From Prevotellaceae bacterium (GTDB lineage Bacteria; Bacteroidota; Bacteroidia; Bacteroidales; UBA932), in the NCBI GenBank assembly GCA_031273485.1, contig JAISRS010000080.1, positions 1 to 5,921 on the forward strand: a DNA stretch of 5,921 nt. The letters run 5' to 3'. The translations under genes were made by a program, and so were the position numbers. Each line of letters opens with the position of its first letter. Position 1 is the first letter of the stretch. Below, one piece after another: positions 1-5,921 of this stretch. The notes below the pieces were generated by a model. It made no database searches. It was given only the letters and a program-made list of their open reading frames with translations, and was not told the origin of the DNA.

Positions 1-77
1 CCTGCCAATAATACGATGCTATAATATATATAATATAACTTTTTCATCTTTAATTTTCATTTAAAATTGATTTAAAC
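1..77. other. AT-rich region downstream of the SusD-like gene
   Basis: These 77 bases follow the SusD stop and are almost entirely A and T. The only dyad seen is AATTTT (52-57) with AAAATT (63-68) around a 5-nt loop. It is all A/T and has no GC-rich stem, so it is not a convincing terminator. The transcript may continue into a further gene of the same locus to the left of the window. Confidence 0.5.
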
Positions 78-1988
78 TTACCATCCGGGGTTTTGCTCCA
101 GATTGGAATTAATAATAACTGTGTTGAGTTTCAGGGGCCAGAGGTAATCCTTAAAAGTGAATACACGCTGATTCCAGATATTTGCAACCCTGTAATATTC
201 TTCAACTGATCCCTCCGTATAATTCCAGCCTCTCACCGGTTCGTTCAGATGCTTCAGAGCGTCCTTCCACCGCCGGAGGTCCCAGAAACGCTGACCTTCA
301 AAGGAGAGTTCGATCAAACGTTCGCTTTTGATAATCTCGCGCATTGTTTCCTTGCTGTAGGGTTTGTTTCTTGCTGCGGGTTTGGCTTTAGCCCACGACG
401 CTTCCACGCCCTGCAAACCGGCGCGCAGTCTGATGGAATCCACCCACCGGTAAACTTCCGGTCCCGGACCTCCCACTTCGTTCAGCGCTTCGGCATAGTG
501 CAGATACAGGTCGGCGAGGCGAATAAGCGGATAGGTGTATCGAACTTTATTCAAAGTGTTGGAAGTCGAGCTTGAATATACGGTTCCGAGGTTAATCAGT
601 TTTTTGATCTGATAACCTGTTGAAAGATGATCCGATTGGCTTCTCATGCCGCTGATTTCGCCCTGCCGCGTTTGCAGATAATAAAAATTGCTTTCGGGCA
701 TACCGGCTCCTTCAAAAATCCCCCGGTCGAATCCGAGATATGCGTGGAATCTCGGTTCACGGTTGAAATTCAGTTTGGCTGTAGTTTCGCCCGTGCGGAT
801 ATAATACTGATGGTCGATGTCGGCTTGCCTGACTCCGTATCTGCCTTCATAATCCCAGTCGGGGTCTTCGTCGATGGGGACGCCTTTGTCGGTATAAAAC
901 TGTTCGGCGATTTTCAGAGTAGCGCCCCATTCGTTAGTGTTGCCGTTATAGTTTCCCGACGCAATGAGAGGCATACACTTGTGCTGCAATTCGTCATTCA
1001 CGTCGTTTGTATAGGGCCATACGATTTCGGGATTAAATTTCTCCGTCACTGTACTTCTTAGCGTGCATTTCAGTCGGGTGATGTCCGACATGGCTCCCGG
1101 CACCGACACGGGTACAAAGTCGTGCAGCAGGGCGTGTCCCGCGAGATGACAGGTATCTATGGCGTTTTTGACGGCTTCGGCTGCCCGTTGCCATTTTGCC
1201 TGATCGGGCGTTCCGGCATGAATCAGCTGCCGTCCCTTGTTGTCCTTGAAATCGCTGTAATCGGGATTGCCGTTAAACAACGGACTCGCCGCCCAAATCA
1301 ACACTTTAGCCTTTAGAGCCAGAGCGATGGGTTGCGTTATTCTTCCCGCATTGACCTGCTGAGCATATACCTGCAAAGGCAAACCGGCTTTAGCCTCGTC
1401 GAGCAGTTGAACGATGTATTCCACAACATCATCCACCGGTTCGCGATACATGCGCACTTCTTCGGGGCTGGCGTCCACCGGAAGATTTTCCCTGATGATG
1501 GGTATCGGTCCGTAGAGTTGCAGGAGAAAGAAATGAAGGTATGCCTTGATGAATTTCACTTCCGCCGACCATTGAACTTTCTCATAACTGTCCAAATCGT
1601 GGGGAAGGTGAATGTTTTCGAGGAAGATATTGCAGTCGCGGATACCTATAAAAAGATTGTGTCCGCTGCGGCTTCCGCCTCCGTCCCAGTAGTTCAGCCA
1701 GGGATCGTTGACATCCTGATAACCTTGAGCAATACGCCCCGAATAGTCGTTGACTTCGTCGATATTCCACCACATTTCGTCGCCGCAGAAGATGGCGGGA
1801 TAATTGAGCGCATCCGTCGGGTTGGGCAGACGGCTGTAGCAGGTAAACAGGTATTTCTCGGTATTTATTTTATTGGAAAAAGCATTGTCCATAGTAGGTA
1901 CTCCTTCGGGGACAATGTCCAAATAGTCGGCACAGCCTGCTGTGAGCGCCATGCCTGCAAGTAATAATATAATTTTGAAAGATTTCAT
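78..1988 (-). CDS. SusD/RagB-family nutrient-binding outer-membrane lipoprotein
   Basis: Surface lipoprotein expected to cap the SusC-like barrel encoded just upstream and capture its ligand for import. The frame opens at 2015 (645 aa), but I prefer the ATG at 1988 (636 aa). It puts a short basic n-region (MKSFK) directly before the hydrophobic segment and avoids overlapping the receptor gene. Numbered from the 2015 start, the lipobox LTAGC ends at Cys28, followed by ADYLD, typical of SusD N-termini. The first TPR-like helices are at about 149-174 (EVKFIKAYLHFFLLQLYGP). The C-terminal SusD signatures are PLIRLADLYLHYAEALNE at 496-513 and ERLIELSFEGQRFWDLRRW at about 565-583. The protein ends YLWPL...NLEQNPGW, the usual family terminus. 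The length is at the long end for the family and the frame is intact. The ligand cannot be inferred: SusD proteins bind glycans, whereas RagB relatives bind peptides. Confidence 0.97.
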   Translation of the reverse strand: MKSFKIILLLAGMALTAGCADYLDIVPEGVPTMDNAFSNKINTEKYLFTCYSRLPNPTDALNYPAIFCGDEMWWNIDEVNDYSGRIAQGYQDVNDPWLNYWDGGGSRSGHNLFIGIRDCNIFLENIHLPHDLDSYEKVQWSAEVKFIKAYLHFFLLQLYGPIPIIRENLPVDASPEEVRMYREPVDDVVEYIVQLLDEAKAGLPLQVYAQQVNAGRITQPIALALKAKVLIWAASPLFNGNPDYSDFKDNKGRQLIHAGTPDQAKWQRAAEAVKNAIDTCHLAGHALLHDFVPVSVPGAMSDITRLKCTLRSTVTEKFNPEIVWPYTNDVNDELQHKCMPLIASGNYNGNTNEWGATLKIAEQFYTDKGVPIDEDPDWDYEGRYGVRQADIDHQYYIRTGETTAKLNFNREPRFHAYLGFDRGIFEGAGMPESNFYYLQTRQGEISGMRSQSDHLSTGYQIKKLINLGTVYSSSTSNTLNKVRYTYPLIRLADLYLHYAEALNEVGGPGPEVYRWVDSIRLRAGLQGVEASWAKAKPAARNKPYSKETMREIIKSERLIELSFEGQRFWDLRRWKDALKHLNEPVRGWNYTEGSVEEYYRVANIWNQRVFTFKDYLWPLKLNTVIINSNLEQNPGW

Positions 1989-2001
1989 ATTAATGTTATT
2001 T

Positions 2002-5000
2002 TTAAAATTCCACATTCAAACCAATATTAAACACCCTTTGCAGGGGATAAGCCAGTCCGTTGCCGGCCATTTCGGGGTCCCACATCTTGAATTTTGAGAA
2101 CACAAGGAGATTACTTCCCGAAACATAGAATCGAGCGCTTTGCAGTTTCACTCTTTCGACCCATCCTTTCGGCAGGGTGTAACCAACTTCCGCTGTTTTC
2201 AGTCGGAGGAAAGAGCCGTCGCGCATGAACCAGGTGCTTTGTTTCTGGTTGTTTTCGATGTTGTATTCCGACAGACGGGGCCACAGGGCATAAATATCCC
2301 TGTCGTCCTCCGACCAGTGGCTGTCCACCCAGTATTGCAGCATGGCGCGGTTGGTGGTGAATCCGCTGACGGCGCCGTTCACAAAAGGCGCCGTTGCGTT
2401 GGCGTCGATCCAGAACGAGGAGCGGGCAGAACCCTGAAAGAAACACGAAATGTCCAAATTCTTATATCCCGCCGATATTCCGAAACCGTAGATTATTTCG
2501 GGCGTGGTGGGAAATCCTATTGGAACCTGATCGTTTTCATCTATCCTGAAATCGCCGTTGATGTCCTTGTATTTAATATCTCCGGCGCCGTATTCTCCGA
2601 ATTGCGGCGGAGAGTTCTGCACTTCGTTTTCGTCAACAAAAAGCCGTTCGGCGACATAACCCCACTGCTGCGATATTTTCCGTCCGTAATGTCTCCTCCA
2701 CGGAGTGTCCACATAATCCGGTTCTTCATATACCTCGTATTTGCTGCTGGCGTAGGTGAAATTGCCTCGAAGCACAGCCCACAAATCCTTGTTGAAAGAT
2801 TTGGTGTAATCCACCGACAGGTCAATTCCTCTGCCGCCGGCTTTTCCGATGTTGCTGCTGGGAGGGTTGCCCTGCAAGCCCATCAGGGTGGGAATAAAGG
2901 AGCGCTGTTGCAGGATTTTGCTTCTGTTTTCCACGAAATAGTCCAATTGTATTTCCAGTTCATTGCGGATATTCAGTTCGATACCCAGATTGGTTTTCCG
3001 GCTGATTTCCCAGGTGATATTCGGGTCGGAATATCGTGAGATTGACATTCCCGTGCCATCGCCGTCGCCCCCGTAATCGAAATTTGTGCCGAATCTGTAA
3101 CTGCGATTGGCGTCATTCATATTGACATTTGCAAGATAGAAAAATCTTTCGTCGGTATTTCCTATTTCGTCGTTACCCACAAGCCCGTAGGTGGCTTTAA
3201 GTTTCAGTTTGGAGATTGTTTTCGACCATGGTTTCATAAACTCTTCGTTTGTCACAATCCATCCGGCTCCTATGGAAGGGAAGAATCCGAAACGTTCGTT
3301 GTCCGAAAACCGTTCCGAGCCGTTGTATCCGAAGTTTCCTTCCACGAAATAACGGCTGTCGTAGTTATAGGTCAGACGTCCGGCGAGTCCGAGGTTGCGG
3401 TGCGGCAGCGACGATTGCAGATCCGTTGCGTTACCGTTTAAAGATTCGCGGATGGTGTAAACCAACAGTCCGGAGATGGTGTGTTTTTTGGAAAATTCCC
3501 TGTTATAGAGCAGCGCTCCTTCAAAATACATGGAGCTGGTAATGTCCCTTGCTCCGGCGGTAGCGCTTAAATAATCTCTTCCGGTGGTAGGATTCAGGGG
3601 ATTCAGCCGGTATTCGTCGTTATATCCGCTCTTTGGCGAGAGGGAGAAGAAAAACGGGACGTATTCATTGCGCATTTCCAGGTAGGAATACCGGCTCACG
3701 TTAAACAGTCCCCGCGCCGAGAGTCCTTTTGTGATGAAATCGAGATTCTGTTTCAGCTCGAACTGCGCCAGCATGTTTGAACGGTCGCCGGATTTATAAC
3801 CCTTAACCGTTTCGGCATAAGGATTCAGGTAGCCTCCCGTGTTGTAGTTTCCAAACAAGATGTATTTAATATATCGGTGCGCTTCGTCTGCCGGATAATG
3901 GGGCAGGAAATAAACCGGATTAGCGTTCAGCGCCTTGTTGTACAGGTCGGCGCCTCCGTCCAGGGGTCCCGAATAATCGTCAAAAGCGCCGTGCAACCTG
4001 ACGATTGCTTCGGTGGTTTTTGTGATATTTACATTGATGTTGGAACGTAGCACATAGCGGTTGATGTCGATATTATTGTTGAACGAATTTCGTTTATCAA
4101 CCTTGATAATACCATTGTCCTTTGAATAGGAGGCGGCGATGTAGTAACGGGCAACGGAGCCTCCTCCGCTGATGTTCATGTTGTAGCGCTGATTGAAGGT
4201 ATTGTTGTTAAACAGCATTTCCTGCCAGTTGACCGCCGGATAATACACCGGGTCGCTGCCCCGTTCGGTATTATAGATTTTGGAGGTGGAATAGGGCATG
4301 GAAACCATCGGGTCGCGGGTAAGCACCGCTTCGTTATGCAGACGCATGTAGGTAACCGGGTCGGCATATTGCAGAATTTCCGTAGGGGAGGAAAAGGAGC
4401 CTTCGGCACGGAACTGTACTTTTGCTTTTCCTTCGCGTCCTTCTTTGGTGCCGACTAAAATCACTCCGTTAGCGCCGCGTGCGCCGTAGAGGGCTGTAGC
4501 GTTGGCGTCTTTCATTATGGAGAAACTTGCGATGTCGTCGGTAGTCAGGCGCGCAAGATCGTCGGTAGTCATTTCCACGCCGTCGATCAGGATAAGCGGA
4601 TTGGCTTTTCCCGTGCCGAAAGTGGTGACGCCGCGGATAAAGAACTGTGCGTTGTCAACTCCCGGTTCTCCCGTGCGCTGGTACGAAATCAATCCGGCAA
4701 TACGTCCTGCGAAAGCAGTGGTAAGGTTGCTGGACGGCACTTTGAGTTCTTTGGTGCTGACGGTGGATACCGAAGCAATTACGCTTTCTTTCTTTTGCGT
4801 GCCGAATGCCACAACGGTGACTTCTTCCAACGATTCGGATTCTTCCAGCAACACAACGTTGATTGAGGTTTTTTCTCCCGTAACTTTTATTTCCTGCGTA
4901 ACAAAACCAACAAGTCTAAATTCGAGGGTACTGCCTTTAGGTACGTTACTTAAAATGTAGTCCCCGTCGTCATTGGTGGTAGCGCCTATGGATGTGCCTT

Positions 5001-5175
5001 TTACAATTACGGCGGTTCCGATTAGTGCGTTACCATCAGGATCAATTACTTTTCCCTTAATGTCGATGGTTTGTGCATTTAGTCCGACACTAAGCAAAAG
5101 CATGGGAAGCAACAGATATATTCCGATTGCTTGCCTTTTCTTCAGTTTTTTTCTTCTATTAATAAACAGATTCAT
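2002..5175 (-). CDS. SusC/RagA-family TonB-dependent outer-membrane receptor
   Basis: TonB-dependent barrel that imports a nutrient captured by the SusD-like partner encoded next. The frame opens at 5220 (1072 aa); I prefer the ATG at 5175 (1057 aa) because the extra 15 codons come from low-complexity and repeat-like DNA. Numbered from 5220: signal peptide about 16-49, cut near LNA/Q; CarboxypepD_reg-like beta-sandwich about 53-125 (IKGKVIDPDGNALIGTAV); TonB-box region 131-144 (LEEVTVVAFGTQKK); plug about 145-260 with LILIDGV at 209-215 and the SusC signature SIMKDANATALYGARGANG at about 234-252; then a 22-strand-type barrel. A calcium-loop-like DINGDFRIDEND is at 886-897. The C-terminus IGLNVEF ends in Phe, as expected for BAM-dependent insertion. 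There is no N-terminal STN domain, so FecA-like signalling to an anti-sigma factor is unlikely. The frame is intact and of normal family length. Confidence 0.97.
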   Translation of the reverse strand: MNLFINRRKKLKKRQAIGIYLLLPMLLLSVGLNAQTIDIKGKVIDPDGNALIGTAVIVKGTSIGATTNDDGDYILSNVPKGSTLEFRLVGFVTQEIKVTGEKTSINVVLLEESESLEEVTVVAFGTQKKESVIASVSTVSTKELKVPSSNLTTAFAGRIAGLISYQRTGEPGVDNAQFFIRGVTTFGTGKANPLILIDGVEMTTDDLARLTTDDIASFSIMKDANATALYGARGANGVILVGTKEGREGKAKVQFRAEGSFSSPTEILQYADPVTYMRLHNEAVLTRDPMVSMPYSTSKIYNTERGSDPVYYPAVNWQEMLFNNNTFNQRYNMNISGGGSVARYYIAASYSKDNGIIKVDKRNSFNNNIDINRYVLRSNINVNITKTTEAIVRLHGAFDDYSGPLDGGADLYNKALNANPVYFLPHYPADEAHRYIKYILFGNYNTGGYLNPYAETVKGYKSGDRSNMLAQFELKQNLDFITKGLSARGLFNVSRYSYLEMRNEYVPFFFSLSPKSGYNDEYRLNPLNPTTGRDYLSATAGARDITSSMYFEGALLYNREFSKKHTISGLLVYTIRESLNGNATDLQSSLPHRNLGLAGRLTYNYDSRYFVEGNFGYNGSERFSDNERFGFFPSIGAGWIVTNEEFMKPWSKTISKLKLKATYGLVGNDEIGNTDERFFYLANVNMNDANRSYRFGTNFDYGGDGDGTGMSISRYSDPNITWEISRKTNLGIELNIRNELEIQLDYFVENRSKILQQRSFIPTLMGLQGNPPSSNIGKAGGRGIDLSVDYTKSFNKDLWAVLRGNFTYASSKYEVYEEPDYVDTPWRRHYGRKISQQWGYVAERLFVDENEVQNSPPQFGEYGAGDIKYKDINGDFRIDENDQVPIGFPTTPEIIYGFGISAGYKNLDISCFFQGSARSSFWIDANATAPFVNGAVSGFTTNRAMLQYWVDSHWSEDDRDIYALWPRLSEYNIENNQKQSTWFMRDGSFLRLKTAEVGYTLPKGWVERVKLQSARFYVSGSNLLVFSKFKMWDPEMAGNGLAYPLQRVFNIGLNVEF

Positions 5176-5179
5176 ATTT

Positions 5180-5210
5180 TTAAAATTAAAGGTTGAAAGT
5201 TGAGAATTGA
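5180..5210. repeat. Low-complexity A/T-rich leader with GTTGA-type short repeats
   Basis: The plus strand holds imperfect iterations of the type GGTTGAAAGTTGAGAATTGA between the two possible receptor start codons. If translated from 5220 it would give the residues SQLSTFNFKN, which resemble no part of a signal peptide. I read it as 5' untranslated leader. Confidence 0.45.
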
Positions 5211-5226
5211 TTTTCGACATAAGCCA
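5210..5226 (-). repeat. Isolated degenerate copy of the 21-bp repeat at the upstream ATG of the SusC frame
   Basis: Read on the minus strand, GGCTTATGTCGAAAAT matches the array unit GGCATATCGTCGAAAAT at 15 of 17 aligned positions, with one substitution and one deleted base. It lies about 430 bases from the nearest array unit and contains the ATG at 5218-5220. This supports choosing the downstream ATG at 5175 as the real start of the receptor. Confidence 0.45.
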
Positions 5227-5326
5227 ATATGCTTGTCCGTTTTTTTTACGTTTGTTCTCAACATTCCGATTAAAATTTTTCTTTAAAATCCTCTTGCCAA
5301 AGCAAAAGTTGGTAGTTGAATATCGC

Positions 5327-5379
5327 TTAAGGGACTTAAGGTCTTAATATATTTAAGGTCTTTAAAGTCTTTAAGACGA
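5327..5379. repeat. Cluster of degenerate 9-bp TTAAGGTCT-type repeats (proximal)
   Basis: TTAA occurs at 5327, 5336, 5344, 5353, 5362 and 5371, a spacing of 9, 8, 9, 9 and 9 bases. Most copies resemble TTAAGGTCT. The cluster also contains inverted repeats: CTTAAG-GGA-CTTAAG (5326-5340) and GTCTTAA (5341-5347) with TTAAGAC (5371-5377). It lies 150-200 bases upstream of the receptor start, so it may fall in the promoter or leader. No function can be assigned from sequence. Confidence 0.8.
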
Positions 5380-5530
5380 TATTTGATCAATGACATAACA
5401 ATAGTTCGTCAGTATAGTATTTCACATATCGGAATATAATAGTTCCCGATGTTATACTCGGTTTCTTCTAAAGAACCTTGATTTCCTCTTGGGAGTGATT
5501 TTCATGATGTATCTGCAGGTTTCATAGCTT

Positions 5531-5561
5531 TTTGTTTTAAATTTAATAATTAATGATTTTG
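5531..5561 (+). promoter_or_regulatory. Candidate Bacteroidota-type promoter pointing toward the 21-bp array
   Basis: TTTG (5531-5534), a 19-base spacer and TGATTTTG (5554-5561) match the Bacteroides pattern TTTG / TAnnTTTG with one mismatch (G for A at the second position of the -7 element). Transcription would start near 5568 and run rightward through the hairpin pair and the repeats toward the ATG at 5919. The flanking DNA is very AT-rich, so a chance match is quite possible. Confidence 0.3.
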
Positions 5562-5564
5562 ATT

Positions 5565-5582
5565 ACATCCTGTTGAGGATGT
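5565..5582. other. Perfect 7-bp stem-loop with 4-nt loop
   Basis: ACATCCT (5565-5571) and AGGATGT (5576-5582) are exact reverse complements around the loop GTTG. Read on the plus strand, it is followed by GTTTTCC, only a short T run. Read on the minus strand, it is followed by AATCAAAATC with no T run. It could be an RNA hairpin, a weak terminator or a dyad binding site. Confidence 0.6.
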
Positions 5583-5587
5583 GTTTT

Positions 5588-5602
5588 CCGGAACGTTTCC
5601 GG
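5588..5602. other. Second stem-loop, 6-bp GC-rich stem with 3-nt loop
   Basis: CCGGAA (5588-5593) and TTCCGG (5597-5602) are exact complements around CGT. In plus-strand RNA the stem can extend by U-G and U-A pairs to about nine pairs (5585-5605). The segment is also a direct repeat of TTTCCGG and contains the palindrome TTCCGGAA (5586-5593). It starts six bases after the preceding stem-loop, so the two form a tandem hairpin pair. Confidence 0.55.
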
Positions 5603-5622
5603 GAGTGTTTACAGGGTTTCTT

Positions 5623-5649
5623 TTAAGGGGGTTAAGGTCTTTAAAAAAT
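5623..5649. repeat. Cluster of 9-bp TTAAGGTCT-type repeats (distal)
   Basis: TTAA starts at 5623, 5632 and 5641, exactly 9 bases apart, giving TTAAGGGGG, TTAAGGTCT and TTAAAAAAT. The middle copy is identical to the unit at 5353-5361 in the proximal cluster about 280 bases away. This cluster ends six bases before the 21-bp array begins. Confidence 0.75.
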
Positions 5650-5655
5650 CTGTGA

Positions 5656-5906
5656 GGCATATCCTCAAGAATATACGGCATATCCTCGAGAATATACGGC
5701 ATATCCTCGAAAATATATGACATATCCTCGAGAATATACGGCATATCGTCGAAAATATACGGCATATCGTCGAAAATATACGGCATATCGTCGAAAATAT
5801 GCGGCATATCGTCGAAAATATGCGGCATATCGTCGAAAATATGCGGCATATCGTCGAAAATATATGGCATATCGTCGAAAATATGCGGCATATCGTCGAA
5901 AATATT
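5656..5906. repeat. Tandem array of about twelve 21-bp palindromic repeats
   Basis: Eleven complete 21-bp units begin at 5656 and then every 21 bases; a twelfth at 5887 loses its last bases. Dropping the first G of each unit, the common form is GCATATCGTCGAAAATATGC. It reads as the palindrome GCATAT-NN-TCGA-NN-ATATGC, with 16 of 20 positions self-complementary. Units 1-4 carry TCCTC(G)A(G/A)AA in the middle, and units 5-12 carry TCGTCGAAAA. Position 20 is G in units 7, 8, 9 and 11, completing the outer arm, and A in units 1-6 and 10. No unit has an insertion or deletion. There are no unique spacers between units and the repeat is too short, so this is not a CRISPR array. Confidence 0.97.
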
Positions 5907-5921
5907 AGAGGAAACAGTATG
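5907..5921 (+). other. Possible ribosome-binding site and start codon of a divergent gene cut by the window end
   Basis: AGAGGA (5907-5912) lies six bases before an ATG at 5919-5921, the last three bases of the window. The spacing is right for a Shine-Dalgarno site, although many Bacteroidota genes lack one. It would be transcribed away from the SusC-like gene. No codons after the ATG are visible, so product and reality are unknown. Confidence 0.3.

Larger units (their letters stand above)
5221..5921. other. Long repeat-rich non-coding region upstream of the SusC-like gene
   Basis: About 700 bases lie before the receptor gene with no recognisable protein. Contents from low to high coordinate: an AT-rich leader with a T8 run (5240-5247); a 9-bp repeat cluster (5327-5379); an AT-rich stretch with a dyad ATCGG-N13-CCGAT (5428-5450); a plus-strand promoter-like motif (5531-5561); two stem-loops (5565-5602); a second 9-bp cluster (5623-5649); the 21-bp tandem array (5656-5906); and a possible divergent start codon at the edge. 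The leader of the receptor operon must begin somewhere inside this region, but I could not place its promoter with confidence. Confidence 0.8.

Noticed and set aside
249..1964. Several plus-strand open frames opposite the SusD-like gene.
   Set aside because: They are antisense shadows of a clearly coding frame and show no recognisable domain or start context.
2140..3039. A 299-codon plus-strand open frame opposite the receptor gene.
   Set aside because: It is antisense to the conserved barrel-coding sequence and its translation resembles no family; long antisense frames are common over mid-GC genes.
5221..5247. Possible rho-independent terminator: AAGC-CAATAT-GCTT followed by eight T.
   Set aside because: The stem is only 4 bp and five bases separate it from the T run. 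On the plus strand there is no evident gene for it to terminate.
5271..5301. Minus-strand promoter for the receptor operon: TTTG (5298-5301), 19-base spacer, AAATTTTA (5271-5278).
   Set aside because: Only four of the six defined positions of TAnnTTTG match, and the first T and last G are missing. In this AT-rich DNA it is not distinguishable from chance.
5745..5757. Repeat-internal TATTTTCG on the minus strand as a -7 promoter element (TAnnTTTG).
   Set aside because: It occurs in nearly every unit and lacks a TTTG at the proper upstream distance.
5550..5891. Minus-strand open frame of repeated MPYIFDD/MPHIFDD heptads (113 codons, open to the window edge).
   Set aside because: The frame is open mainly because the repeat is 21 bp and stop-free in every frame. 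Differences between units change amino acids (Y/H, L/F, E/D, P/S) rather than being silent. The C-terminal part reads through the 9-bp repeats and the hairpins. No start signal or known domain is visible.
5656..5906. CRISPR array.
   Set aside because: The 21-bp units are directly abutting with no unique spacers, and no cas gene is present.
5717..5908. Plus-strand open frame of repeated KYTAYRR/KYAAYRR heptads (63 codons).
   Set aside because: Same repeat artefact. It ends at a TAG right after the array, out of phase with the ATG at 5919, and unit differences are amino-acid changing.

Overview
The window looks like Bacteroidota DNA, most likely order Bacteroidales. Its two large genes are an adjacent SusC/RagA-type TonB-dependent receptor and SusD/RagB-type lipoprotein, a pairing essentially confined to that phylum. 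The starts are preceded by A/T-rich sequence rather than strong Shine-Dalgarno sites, and the spacer regions are very AT-rich compared with the mid-GC genes. Genus, species and transported substrate cannot be read from this window.

Layout, read in the direction of transcription (minus strand, right to left): a 0.7-kb non-coding region (5221-5921), the SusC-like receptor (stop at 2002, preferred start 5175), the SusD-like lipoprotein (preferred start 1988, stop at 78), then 77 bases of AT-rich sequence with no convincing terminator. The two genes are 13 nt apart with the preferred SusD start, or overlap by 14 nt with the upstream ATG, so they form a transcriptional unit. Together they should make a surface nutrient-import complex: SusD captures the ligand, probably a glycan or peptide, as a lid over the SusC barrel, and TonB/ExbBD powers transport. 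No glycoside hydrolase, peptidase or regulator is visible.

The unusual part is the non-coding region. At its far end is an array of about twelve 21-bp tandem repeats (5656-5906) in two subfamilies (units 1-4 and 5-12). Each unit contains a 20-bp imperfect palindrome centred on TCGA, so the centres recur every 21 bp, about two helical turns. Between the array and the receptor gene are two clusters of a 9-bp TTAAGGTCT-like repeat (5327-5379 and 5623-5649), two adjacent perfect stem-loops (5565-5602), a plus-strand promoter-like motif (5531-5561), and a lone degenerate copy of the 21-bp unit lying over the upstream-most ATG of the receptor gene. The window ends on an ATG preceded by AGAGGA, so a divergent gene may begin there with the array in its leader. 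Whether the array is an operator cluster, an RNA structure, part of a repetitive coding sequence or a neutral minisatellite cannot be settled from this sequence alone.
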